Below are positions 22,642 through 33,898 of a DNA stretch of 41,764 nucleotides, in pieces. The position numbers and the translations under genes are program-made. Each line of letters begins with the position of its first letter. The first letter of the stretch is position 1. Below the pieces are notes generated by a model. It did no database searches and was not told the DNA's origin. It was given only the letters and a program-made list of their open reading frames with translations. Origin of the DNA: Ectocarpus siliculosus (lineage: Eukaryota > Sar > Phaeophyceae > Ectocarpales > Ectocarpaceae). The stretch is taken from assembly GCA_000310025.1 (NCBI GenBank), contig FN649745.1, positions 1,354,456 through 1,396,219 on the forward strand. Direction: 5' to 3'.

Positions 22642-25600
22642 ATGCCTGTGCATAAACTTCTCCACAGGCGAACACCTTCGCCAGTCATGCCCACATCATC
22701 ATCGTCTCGGACACCCAGCAGCAGCACAGCGCCTGCTGCGGCCGTCGCGGCCCCGACTGTCGCTGCTGCCGCTGCTTCGCCGGCGTCCAAGTACCCGCGA
22801 TTCGGCAAGCGGGGAGCCCCGCAGGCTTTCCCTTCCAAGCTGTACGAGATTCTGGAGGGCGAGAACCCCGACATCGTGGGATGGACTGCAACGGGAAGGG
22901 GGTTCGAGGTGAGAGGTGCCTCCGTGTTGGTGTGTGTGTGTAATTTGTGTTTGACAGGTTTATGGTGTTGCAACGACATGCCACACGGATATATTATGTA
23001 CATCCTTCGCCGTCGGACACTGCTGCTGCGCTGTCCCTTTTGCAGCAGCAGCAGCAGCAGCATCTGCGGTGCTTGCTCGCACGTTGGTGGTGCTCGGTTA
23101 CTTACAGGGGTGTTTGCTGCTTGCTGCCGCTGTGCTGATTTGTTGCTCGTTCTCTCTTCCGCCGATTTTTCGGAATATCTCTTCGAGCGAGCGATCTGTG
23201 ACGTCTCTCTCTCTATGCCTTTTTTTTCCGTCTCTCCGTTGTAGCTCTCTTCTCTGCCGACCGCAAACGAAAACAAGTGCAATGCGCTTGCATGCACCGT
23301 GCACACCCTCGGGAGTGCGCTCTGTTGGCCATTTTTGCCAAAGCACGCGTGCCCGTCTACTCAAGCAACGCGCTTTCCTTTCTCGTGCCAGACCCGGCCC
23401 AAAAAACAATCATTCCTTCTTTTTTAATTTCTCTCCGGCAACGACACTGCTGCCAAGCAGCGCTTTAGCAGTTTCTGTTTGGGTTGTCCGATTTTTACTT
23501 TCTCACGATGCGCGAAGTACTTCAAAACGAATCCATCTGTATCTCTATCCATAGATACTGCATAAGACATACGTCCACGATAGATTTGCAATCAATCCGT
23601 AGCGTCAGCGGAAGCCACCACGATTTCCCGAGCAGCATATATCTGTGTGGTCTACAAGACAGCAGTTTGTCCGACAAGTGTTGATTTATTCTGCGCATTT
23701 TTTTACCCACACACACACACGCACCCAAGGGCACTTCACTTCAGCCAAGCAACGAAGTCTGTGGCATTAATAATCTGCGTACACCAGGGTGTGCCAGGTG
23801 AACCCCACTCCTCTTTTCCGATCGGGGATCTCCACACAACAAGATGTAGGTGCCAGGCCGCCGGCGGGTGATGCCTCTCTTGTGCTGTTCGCTCACGAGA
23901 CTCTCCCCCACTGGTGCTGCTGCGGGTCATTGCACATAACTTGCGACCGAACACGGACCGCTCTCGCAACGATATGAAGAGAGACCGGTTTACACCCGCC
24001 AAAGTTGCAACTTTCAACCCTTTTTCTTCTCTTGCAAGAAACGAATATTTTTGAGGCTCTTTCTTCATATGTAGAGCGCCTGCCATTGTTGGCGTCTGTT
24101 GGCTTCTTACGCCGCCGGGTCGACTGCGCTGGGTTGGTTGCGCGCATGCTGTTTGCTGGTGCTGGTGAACGGAGAGGCTGACAGCCATCCTGTTTCTGCT
24201 GTAGACATATTCCCATTTTTGCGCGAAAACAAAAGACAATTCGCAGCAAGAAAGATCGCTCGTTCTTTTTTTTTTCTTCAGAAATTGAGCCTTTCTCGGC
24301 GGGCGGTTAATTTTTTTCATTTCGGTGCAGTAAGCATACTGGTGTGTACACGTGCGTATGATAGTATCATGGCTTTATTTTTGCCTTTGTGCTTGCGACA
24401 TGGACGGATGGTATCGCGAGATTGTCCCAAAACCCGAGTCTTGCTGTGCCTACGCACTACCGAAAGAGGAACTGCTATTGTCATGCTGTTTATTGTGCTT
24501 ATTTTTACACATCTACTATGACCAAAATATGTTTGTCCAAGCGCGTCATTACTTTCTGTACCCCCGCTCCCCTGCGCGCTTCGCTTAAAAAATAAGTCCG
24601 GCTAGGATACGGAACAGAAAAATTGATGGATTTCTGTCGACGCAGTGCAAGCGGGCACCATCTCCGGTCATCTCTCACCCTGTGTGCAGTGCCAAGTTCG
24701 TGGCGTTGCCAAGCCTCGTTTGCCTGCTCTCTGATGCGGATTTTGTCGTTGGGCGGTTGGTGGGTGAACGAGAACATCATGGATCGATGATGCATCACAT
24801 TGGGTTGTCTTTGTTGAGACAAGGAAATTCGGTTCTTTGCCTTCGGTAAGGAGGAGCTTGAAATCGAAATCGAAGGGAGGCACACATTTGAAAACTCTTT
24901 TTTTGCTCTGCCGCTGTATCTGTAGTGCCTGACAGACCCGCCGCGGTCATGACGCATCCATGTGGTCTCAAGCCAAGCTTGTTGGTCTCATTGGTCTTGA
25001 ACGAACATCAACCCCACAGCGGCGGCACTACAAAAAAAAATCATCTGCCGAACAGCAGATGGCATCTGCTGAACCTGCTGAACAGCAGGTGACATCTGCT
25101 GAACAGCAGATCCGGGATAAATTAGCAACGAATACTCCATTGTAGCGTGAGCGGATACCTGCAAAACCTGTTTCTACAGATTTTTCCATGCAGCAACGCA
25201 GCAATACCTCCTTGTCAACCTTGCTCCACTCGTTCGGTTGCTGTGCCTCTGGTACGCACCATTTCATTTGTACTTGCTTGCATTCACGCACTAGTCTCAT
25301 GCCTCTTGGATGTCGTTGTTGTTCTGACCACCGGCGGCACCCCATACCGTAACCCCGAACAAATCTCAGGTCCGCGACCACGCCCGGTTGAGCTCCGAAG
25401 TGTTGGGCCGCTTCTTCAAGCAGGACAAGTTCTCCAGCTTCCAGCGCCAGCTCAACCTGTACGGCTTCCGCAAGATCACCAAAGGCAGCGAGAGCGGCTC
25501 CTACCAGCACCCCCACTTCCGCCGCGGCGAGCGCACGACCCTCCTCACCATCCGCCGATCGACCAAGGCATCTCCCGCCCGCGTCGCTGTCCCGGTCTCC

Positions 25601-25669
25601 CCGGCGTCCGCCGACACCGGCACCGGCACGCCTCCGCCCCCGGCCCACCTCAACGGCAGCGGCGGCGGC

Positions 25670-25703
<34 letters not shown>

Positions 25704-27426
25704 TATCCACCACGAACGGCGCCGCCGTCGACGACAAGCACCCGAGATCCGCGACGCCGAGCCCGCCCCCCGCCTCCGTGTCTCGCGGCGCGCTCCCGTG
25801 GCCCCGCCCCCCCGCTCTCGTTGGCGGCGCCGGCGGCGGTGGCGGCCCCTTTCAGCAGGGGCAGGGTCACCAACAGCAGCCGTCGACATCGGGCGCCCGC
25901 GAGGTCACCCCGATCGGCACGACTCCCCACAACAACACGATCCCTGCGAAAAGGCAACGGCAGGAAGGGAACAACAGCTGGGGTCCCTACCCGGACACAG
26001 CCGCCGCCGCCGCCCCTGCCACCTCCGTGGGAGGCCACAACGCCGCAGCTCGGGAAGAGTGGCAGCAGTGGCCGGGCGCCTCCAACCCCTCCTCTTCCTT
26101 CTCCTCCGACGCGACAGCCGCCAACGGCAACGCCGAACAGGAGGCCGTTAAGGCGCAGGCGCAGTCCGCGCTCGACCAAAACGACGTCGAGGTTGTGAGC
26201 CTGCTGCAGCGGATGGCGAAGGAGGCGCAGGATAGCCCGGCGCGGAAACGGGTCGCGCTGGCGGCGCAGCAGTGGGAAGGGGCACGGGCTCAGCAGGCCG
26301 CCGCGGGCGAATCCTCTCCCGCGCGACACGCGCAGCAACAACAGCAGCAGCAGCAGCAGCAGCAGGCCCGTTTCGAGAAGCCCCGACCGGCGCCGGCGGG
26401 GTCTGACGAAGCCGGGCAAACCCAGCAGATGGTGAGTTGTTACCGTAGGGGAGTATTTAGGGAGTGAGTTGTCGTGCCACCAGTTTAAGGGTGCTTGCGC
26501 GTGCTCCACACCTCCTGCTGTGAAATCTGCCAGCTCTCTCCTTAAACTACGGCCCGCTGTTTTCTTTTCTTGGGGCGCAGGTATTCACCGAGCGTTTGTA
26601 CGACATCCTGAGCCACGAGCGCCTTGGTGCCGGCGGCGGCGCCGCGGCCTCCCAGCAGGCGAGGTTCTTGTCGCTGGCGTTCGGCACGGAGGGGAGGGCG
26701 GCACCTCCAGGGTTCCCGCAGAAGCAGTACCAGCAGCACTACCAGGGCGCGGGGCTCCCCTCGCCGTTCGGTTCTACGGCAACGACGGCCTCGTGTTCTT
26801 CTTCCCCCTCTTCCTCCTCGGCGTCGTCCGCGGCGTTTTCGCACCTGCCGCTGCCGTCGCAGCTGCAGGAGCAGCCGCGTCGCCGCCAGGATCCGTCCGA
26901 GTCGGTGGAGTCGACGCACCGGCGGGGCGGCGAGGGTGAGGAAGGGACAGCAGCAACAGGCGGGATGGTGATGTCGGAGCAAGAACGGCAGGCTCTTCTC
27001 GCGCGCTCGCGGTCGGGGCCTTCGGCCGCCGCCGCCGCCGCCGTCGCAGCTGCTGAGCAGGACAGACAGGCGCTGCTCGCGCGCCCCCGCACCGGCCCGG
27101 CCGGCTACTCCCGCGACGACGAGCACCGGTACTACCAGCAGCAGCAAGACGCCGGCTACATGTACGACCGCAGCCCCGACAGGTCGCCGCTGGGGAGGGG
27201 AGGAGGGTTCTCGTTCGGGAGCGGCAGGTTCGGGTCGGGTGCGCCGCAGGGCTCTGGCGGTGGCGCGTTGCCGCCGCTCCCAAGCCTCAACTTCGAGCAG
27301 TACAACGTCGGTGGCGGTGGCGGAGGCGGTGGTGGCCCTGTTGGTGTGGGAGAGATCCGCCGCGCGCCCTGGTACGGACCCGAGTCGTCGTACGCGCCTC
27401 CGCCAATCGGCAGCTACGTGAACTGA
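22642..27426 (+). CDS. HSF: heat shock transcription factor (HSF-type DNA-binding domain)
   Basis: Nuclear activator that binds nGAAn heat-shock elements. Exons 22642-22908, 25370-26431, 26581-27426 join in phase 0 into 724 residues. The DNA-binding domain spans about 62-150 and is split by the 2.46-kb intron 1 after GWTATGRGFE: FPSKLYEIL, then LSSEVLGRFFKQDKF and the recognition helix SFQRQLNLYGFRK, then YQHPHFRRG. The rest is mostly disordered: poly-Asn (about 190-201), poly-Gln (about 412-421), Ser/Ala/Gly tracts, and two copies of an EQERQALLAR motif (about 573 and 601). I see no convincing HR-A/B trimerisation coiled coil after the DNA-binding domain, which is unusual. The start at 22642 has A at -3; the frame stays open upstream to an ATG at 22333, so a longer N-terminus is possible. 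Confidence 0.92.
25041..25112. repeat. cluster of CTGCTG/CAGCAG palindromes in HSF intron 1
   Basis: Three perfect dyads in 60 bp: CAGCAGATGGCATCTGCTG (25053-25071), CCTGCTGAACAGCAGG (25074-25089), ATCTGCTGAACAGCAGAT (25094-25111), plus an imperfect one starting at 25042. They form a tandem of 20-30 base units opening CATCTGC(T/C)GAAC, about 260 bp upstream of exon 2. The RNA could fold into stacked hairpins. Confidence 0.85.
25668..25701 (+). repeat. in-frame AAC repeat encoding poly-Asn in HSF
   Basis: Eleven consecutive AAC/AAT codons within HSF exon 2, immediately after a Gly/Ser linker downstream of the DNA-binding domain. Likely length-polymorphic. Confidence 0.9.
26335..26364 (+). repeat. 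in-frame CAG/CAA repeat encoding poly-Gln in HSF
   Basis: About ten Gln codons (CAACAACAG then CAG units) near the end of exon 2. Glutamine tracts are common in transcription activators; here the role is inferred only. Confidence 0.9.
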
Positions 27427-28925
27427 TTAGCTCGGTTCTTTCTGCTTTCGGTGGTGAGGAGAACAGGCTCATCAGCCTTCGTCGCTGGTAGCATTGGCAC
27501 GGCGGGAATAGGGTGGAGATGGATGTCCGATGAGAATGGCGCTGCTGCCTTTGACACGAGGTTCACGTGTGATGTCGCCCAGAAAATGGGCTTCTTTCGA
27601 TTTTCGACTCTGATAAAGGGTTCCAGAGGGGGGAAGGCGAGGGGGGGGGTATTTTTGCGATGTCAAATGTACCTGCGTGCGTGAAGGGATGGGTGTGCGC
27701 ATCCGTGCCAGACACATCGCTGCGGGTTCATAGAGAATAGGGTAGGAGTAGGTTAAGCGAATCATTTAGGGGCCCCGAAAGGCTTAGTACGTGGTTTTGT
27801 GTCGAGAAATGAACGAACTAGACCTGCGCCTGGGCGAAGAAAAGGCGACCGAGACAGGGGTCATATGTCTGCAGAAATTGTTGAGTCTGGTGATCAGCGA
27901 AGAAGGTATATCGTGTCTTGCTGCGGTTGTGTGTTGTGTTGTGTGTGCGCGCGCGCTCGCGGCACACTCACCAGCTTGTTGTTCCGGCGCGGCAAAGTAG
28001 CGGTGTTGGTTAGCTAAAAGAGCATGCCGTCGTAATCGTAAAGCAGCGCTGTTTTGTGGTGGTGGTGTTGTCGATTGATGAGAAGGTAGTAATTTTCATG
28101 GCACTCGGGGCGAAAGTTCGAGAGGTGCTTGCTGGTGTAATTTTTTGACAGCCTGTCGCCAGCCAGCCTACAGAAAGTTCGAAGAAGAGAAGCAACACAA
28201 AAGCGGAGCCACTGGTAGTTATTGTTTTGGTTCATATTCTCTTGGTGTTTGGTCTGGTTGTTTGCTCCGGGGGCGTATTGTTTAGACTCGCCCAGTTCGG
28301 ATCCTGTGCTACGGTCTGCCAGAAGTTGACACACTTAAGTCTGGGTGGTGGCTGAGGGGCGAACGTCGGGCATACCCGGAAAAAATAAGGGCGCAATTGG
28401 TATTTCTTGTTTTTTAGGAGGTGCGTCCAGGTGGGTGCCTGGTGGTACTGCCGAGCGCTAGGGCCGAGCATGGGGTTTAGCGTGCAAGTGCGCCACGCAA
28501 CGGCTGCAGAAACGTTCCGTCGAGGCACGTCGTCTTTAGTGATTTTGCCCCTCCTGAGCAGTATTTTTACTTGGTACCTATATCCGAGTCGATCCCCCCG
28601 CAGGTGCAGTGCCGGAGCCAGTCTGCTAATTTTTTTTTCGTTGTCGTTGTTTGTTCATTCTGCTTTGCTCGGGAAGGGGAGAGAAGGCAGCAACAACCAG
28701 GCCATCAAACAAAACACTCGTATGGTTTCTCCGCCAAGAGGAAGAGGTGGGGGTTGTGTGTAAAGTGTTACGTGGGACGGAGGGGAGGGGTCACCGATTG
28801 TGCAGAACATGGTACAATATTTTCAGCGCAAGACGGCAAGCCAGAGCTCAAATGTGTATGAAATGGAAGCGTGCTTTGCGTTTGCCACGGTCATTGTTGT
28901 GCATTCTAGAGCTAGAGAGCGGGCG

Positions 28926-29600
28926 ACGTAGCCGAGAAAAGAAAATGGAGACAAAAAAACTCGATTGGCTTTCTCAGGACTGACTGCTGTTCTGCACTCA
29001 TGTAGGGGTACGGTGTCGGAAGGCAAGGCAGGGAGGTAGGTGTGTCATTGTGTGCATATTGAATGGGACTTGACTTTGGTGTTTGGTTTTTGTTTGCTGC
29101 CGCCCTTCCCCCCGCGGTGGGGATCGATCAGCTTTCGTTTCCGCGCATGGACTGGCTGGGCTCAAAGGTGTGTCGGTGTTCGTGCTACCGCTGCCAATTT
29201 GTTGTTATCTGGGCTGTGTTTTTGTTTTGCGTGGACGATTAGATTACGATGAGGGGGTAACGGTCTCTGCTTCGCTTGCTCACAACAACACTAATTCCAG
29301 CATATCTCGAGCTATGTGTCTGAGTACGTCCGTGACTGTACAATTTGTACGTCGCTCTGTTTTGTACCGCCGCCGCCCCCCCCCCCCCCCCTCTTTCATT
29401 TCTCTAAAATTGTTGGATATGCCTGAATGGATGGGTTCCGGGGTAAAATTTGAGCCCCCAACGGAAGGGAAAAACCCCCGTGGGACAGGGTTTTACATCC
29501 CAAGGGATGGGCCTTGGAATGAAATGAAAGAAAGAATTTTCCTCTTGGGGGGGAAAAAACACAAAAGGGGAAAGGGGCCCTGGTATACTAAGGGAAACCA
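28926..29600. other. left copy of falsely duplicated segment (clean, then corrupted after the C-run)
   Basis: Sequence is clean to the poly-C tract at about 29375-29391 and degraded afterwards (29400-29600), where it aligns with clean bases at about 30170-30390. An example is GCCTTGGAATGAAATGAAAG versus GCGCATTGGATTGAATTGAA. A contig end reading through poly-C explains this. Confidence 0.85.
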
Positions 29601-29700
29601 NNNNNNNNNNNNNNNNNNNNNNNNNNNNNNNNNNNNNNNNNNNNNNNNNNNNNNNNNNNNNNNNNNNNNNNNNNNNNNNNNNNNNNNNNNNNNNNNNNNN
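29601..29700. other. assembly gap, exactly 100 N
   Basis: Default-size gap between two contig ends that overlap each other by about 690 bp, so no sequence is actually missing. Confidence 0.97.
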
Positions 29701-30395
29701 AGATGTAGGGGGGAAAAAAAAAGGGAGAAAAAAAAATTGGATTGGTTTTTTAGGGATTGATTGTTTTTTTGAATTAAAGTAGGGGTAGGGTTTGGGAAGG
29801 AAAGGAAGGGAGGTAGGGGTGTATTTGTGTGAATATTGAAGGGGATTTGATTTTGGTGTTTGGTTTTTTTTGGGGGGCGCCTTTCCCCCGGGGGGGGGGA
29901 TGGTTTAGTTTTTTTTTTGGGGAAGGGACGGGTGGGGTTAAAAGGGGGGTGGGTGTTGGTGTTCCGGTTGCAAATTTGTTTTTTTTTGGGGTGGGTTTTT
30001 TTTTTGGGGGGAGGATTAGATTAGGATGGGGGGGTAAGGGTTTTTGTTTGGTTTGTTCAAAAAAAAATTAATTCCAGCATTTTTCGAGTTATGTTTTGGA
30101 GTACTCCGGGGACTGTAAAATTTGTAGGTCGTTTTGTTTTGTACCGCCGCCCCCCCCCCCCCCCCCGCTCTTCCATTCCTCTAGATTTGTTGTATATGCA
30201 TGAGTGTATGGTTTCAGGCGTAGAGTTTGAGCCCCGAGCGTAGGGTAGAGACCCCAGTGGTACAGGCTTTCACATCGCAAGGCATGCGCATTGGATTGAA
30301 TTGAATGAATGACTTTTCATCTTGGTGGTGAAAGAGCACAAATGGCGAACGGCGCCTTGTTATACTAAGGTAACTCATATTGTCGTTTTTTAGTA
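29701..30395. other. right copy of falsely duplicated segment (corrupted, then clean)
   Basis: Bases 29701-30110 are a homopolymer-smeared version of 28926-29350. For example GTGAATATTGAAGGGGATTT corresponds to GTGCATATTGAATGGGACTT. From the C-run at about 30150 onward the sequence is clean. The true order is probably 28926-29390 joined directly to about 30150. Confidence 0.85.
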
Positions 30396-31525
30396 CTGTA
30401 GTCTGCATGCGTTCATGTGAGAGGGATGGGAGTGGTAAAATTATGCGTTTTGTAACACACTACTACTGCTTGTGACGTACCATAGTATGTTTTTATCCTT
30501 ATTGCAGCAGTCGCGCTTCTGTCTTCGTGGTGGCTGCGTCAAGGGTGTCTGTCGCAAGTTTTGACGAAAATGGTACAAGAAAAAACCGTGTTGTTGCTGT
30601 GGGGGAAGCCCGGATTTGCATGTACATCCGGCGCATTGCGCCGCGAACAAGTGGCTGTCCTTGGCTTTATGCCCCAGCACCATAGAAACGTGTAGATGTC
30701 GGGCTGGCTGCAATAAGCGTCAGAGAGTTTGGATTGGCTTTTCCGCGAGAACGTGTTTTACGGTGGGTCTTCGCCAGCCATTGTGGGGTGATGGTATCCT
30801 GCTGGTGGGCTGTGCAGGCAGGCAGGCAAGTCGGACTTGGTCGTGGTTCTTCCGGCGATGCCCAGGCCATTTCGCGGGTTCGTTTGGGTGGGGGTCTTCT
30901 CTATTTTGTCCGTGTCTTTTGTGTGCTCGAAGTGGTGGGAGAACATGCCCTTTGATTTTACGGTGCATCACTGGGTGTTGTCACGATTATTTAACGTTGT
31001 CGGCTGCTTGATTCTTCTCTTGATTGCGTGAATCGCCGATACATGGTGACGGTGGTAGTAATCGGCTCTGAAGGCCACGTGAATGACTTCTGACATTCGT
31101 TCATCGTGTTTTTCAAATGATGAGCGAGTCGTCGCCTCTTTCGTCGTGAGCGTGCACTACTACTGCGTGCCGCCGTCAAACCGATATCTACATATGTATG
31201 TATGTGTATGTGCACATGTGCACTGGCTGCTGGTCGGTGTCTCTGCGGAAGTCAAAGAGACCCCTCAGTCAGGTTGAACAGTACCCCTCCATGCCTGTGG
31301 TGCTTCCAAATAATGCTGGTCGTTCATGGCAAAACGAACCCTCCAACCAACGCCCCCAGCGGCGGAGTAAACGGGTTTTGAGGTCACAAGCGTTTGTTGT
31401 CTTCCTCCACTGCTGGTGATGATGATGCGGCGGCTGTACGGAAACTGGCTGTCGTTCCTCAGTATACCCAAAACATTAACACGCAGCACTCACTTGGTCG
31501 GGACAGCCAATTTGAAGGAAGGCAG

Positions 31526-31571
31526 GCGTCATGAGACAACAATATGAGTGTCATTAGGAGACTCATGACGC
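31526..31571. repeat. small inverted repeat (GCGTCATGAGAC / GACTCATGACGC)
   Basis: Arms 31526-31537 and 31560-31571 match at 11 of 12 positions around a 22-base loop that itself contains ATGAGTGTCATTAG. It could be a short hairpin or a dyad binding site. It is isolated in the intergenic region. Confidence 0.6.
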
Positions 31572-32000
31572 GAACAGGCCGGAGTTAGTTATGGGGAGAA
31601 CACCACCGCCACGACGGCGAAATAACTTCTACCTAACTGACAGAAGGGGTACGACTGGAGGATGGTCGATACAGCACTCCACTCACTCGTGGATGCGGGC
31701 AAACATTGGGAGCAGAAGACGTCTCTCTTTCTAACAAGATAGAGCCAGAGAGCCAGACGTTGGCGCCCTGGTAGCAATTTATTCCTGACAACACAACGTT
31801 TTTCGTTCACTGTTGGCAAACAAACGTTGTGCGCATATATCCCGATCGATCAACCTGTTTTCTCCACGTCAACGAAGAGAACAACGAATGAACATGATTA
31901 GGAGAGTAGGGTGTTCGACGATGACGATCGAGAGAGTTGTACAGTAGTACCTCTCTCTCCTGTTGTTCCTACACATTGACATGCTCGTTCGTCGTGCGAA

Positions 32001-32027
32001 CATACATACATACATACATACATACAT
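32001..32027. repeat. (ATAC)n microsatellite
   Basis: About six to seven perfect CATA units in the intergenic region. A TTC run follows at about 32460-32480. Confidence 0.9.
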
Positions 32028-32263
32028 GCAACAACGAGGAGGCTCGTACGAACGCCGAGTCTGTGTTACTAACAACTAAGTAGTAAGTAGTCTTGATCAA
32101 TCATTCATTCTAAAACGGATGGTCTGACAATAATTTTTAGTTGTTGGTTGAATGTCAGTCAGTCGTACCAGATCAGAAGGTAGCACACACAACAGGAACA
32201 AACTCATCTATCTCTGTCTCCTACAGGTCCCCACTGCCCGCAAAAAGATTGTTCACCTCCTCC

Positions 32264-32417
32264 TCCCCCCGGTGTTTGCCATCGGGGTTGGGTTATCGTC
32301 GCTTGGCAACGACGTTGTAAAACAAGCCCCCCCCCTCGGTGTTTGCCATCGAGTTTGGGTTTTCGTCGCTTGGCAACGACGTAACAAAACAAGCCTCACT
32401 TCGTGAGCTCGGCAACT
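32264..32417. repeat. hairpin-rich dispersed repeat, copies B1 and B2 in tandem
   Basis: Two head-to-tail copies (about 32264-32330 and 32332-32417) of the reverse complement of 3260-3356: GGTGTTTGCCATCG, then CGTCGCTTGGCAACGACG, then AAAACAAGCC. Only B2 retains the TCACTTCGTGA dyad and the CGGCAAC end. Each copy starts with a C-run. Confidence 0.78.
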
Positions 32418-32910
32418 AGTCTAGATTGTAGGTAGATGCGGCATGACCGCCACGACCACCTTCTTCTTCTTCTTCTTCTTCGACACATCTATCTACGGGG
32501 CAAACTGGGAAGGAAGTAGTATCCGAGACCGACCCCTGTTGATGAATTATTATTATTGTGCTTTCCTCCATGACCTTTTGCGCCTCGACCAGCACGAAAC
32601 ATGATGTTCATACATACCTGGACGGCCACGGGTCCATCGTACGTACGTATTATTTTCTGTAGGTTTCTACCGAAACCGGCACACAAAAAGCAATAAAAAA
32701 TCCTCGTCGTTGAACACTCACAGTGAGCAGATTCCCTTCTCCAACCCCTGTATGTATGTGTGTCGTCGGTAGTTCGTAGAGAGCACCAACCGCGAGCAGC
32801 TCGTGAAACAGTCTGTATTTTGTGCATACAGGAAGATTTCGTGGCGACGCGGCTGAGAACTGCTCACCTTTCGATGCAGCGATTGACTATTGACGGAGGT
32901 CCACAGCGTC

Positions 32911-33131
32911 TACCGTATATGACACAAGATAACACACCCCCTTGACCGATTTTCAAAGCTCGATTTCTCAACAGCAGCAAGACTCACAGCGCCGAAAATG
33001 GCGGCGTTGGAACCGTCTCGTTGAGAGCTTTTGGAAAATGTATCATTTTGTTTATGCGTCCTCTTCGTCGTCGAGTAATCGAGCTTTGAAAATCGGGCCA
33101 GGGGGTGTGTTATCTCGTGTCATATACGGTA
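32911..33131. mobile_element. MITE-like element with 56-bp terminal inverted repeats
   Basis: Left arm 32911-32966 and right arm 33076-33131 are reverse complements at 52 of 56 positions (outer end TACCGTATATGACAC, inner end GATTTTCAAAGCTCGATT), around a 109-bp centre with no ORF. Weaker similarity continues outward (GGAGG..CCA..GCGT), so the true termini may be a little further out. It is non-autonomous, with no transposase in the window. The transcript would fold into one long stem, so a hairpin small-RNA precursor is an alternative. Confidence 0.8.
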
Positions 33132-33898
33132 TACGCGTCCCTGGTCCCTCCTCCGAGTTGATGGAAGCAAACCAAGAACACTACACGGCAGCTACAGCCG
33201 ACGTGTTGCTACCTTCACCATCAAGGTAGCAGCACCGCCACCAGCAGCACTTCACAGCATCACCAGTAGCAGTTTGTCGGTGATGCACTTACTTTGGCTA
33301 TGGGCATTGAATAAGTTGGCTACAGGGTTGTCGCATGATCCTAATAATGCTGCATGTTTTGTATGAGCTCTGAGCCGTCGCCTTTCCTCACGGCCTGCGC
33401 CCGTTACTTTCTTTCGTTCCTTGGATAGACGAAGAGACAAAGACAGTATATGCACGGAGAGGTGGAGAGACAGACGTGTATGCAGTACGTGGGGTGGCTT
33501 GGGAGGTCGGTGAGTGGCCTGTAACTCTGTCTCTTTTTGCTGTCGTTTTTTGTCTTTCCGCACGGGACTGTTCATTAATTCCACGGAGCTCCTAATGGGT
33601 ACCCTGCTCGCACCAGCCGTCCACCCCCCGAGCCAGCCGCAGCCGCAGCAGGTTGTAGCTGTGAAAAGGGCATACGCTCCCTGACGCCTAGGTGGTCTCT
33701 CTCTCTCTCTCTCTGTCTCTCTCCCTTCCTCCCCTCTCCATCTGTCTTTCTCCCACTCTCTGGGAACTTTGGAGAGCGCGAGTGGGGTTGATCTGATGCT
33801 TTTTACGCCGTGACTTCCCGAAAGCGGGGAGACCAACGAGAACAAGCCCGCATTCGAGGGCATCAAAGCTGCCAACAGGGGAGCACGCCCGCTTTGTC

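Larger units (their letters stand above)
27427..33898. other. intergenic, HSF 3' flank to anoctamin 5' flank
   Basis: About 6.5 kb, of which roughly 0.76 kb is spurious duplication around the second assembly gap. It contains a small hairpin (31526-31571), ATAC and TTC microsatellites, a hairpin repeat (32264-32417), a TIR element (32911-33131) and a CT run (33694-33720). No coding exon could be supported on either strand. Confidence 0.6.

Noticed and set aside
22473-23306. 277-codon minus-strand open frame
   Set aside because: Antisense to HSF exon 1 and the start of intron 1; composition reflects CAG/CTG repeats.
25028-26509. 493-codon open frame on the minus strand
   Set aside because: Exactly antisense to HSF exon 2. 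It arises from GC-rich codons in the real gene and has no recognisable domain.
28010-28528. Overlapping short open frames downstream of HSF
   Set aside because: Short, no homology recognised, no supporting splice pattern; treated as intergenic.
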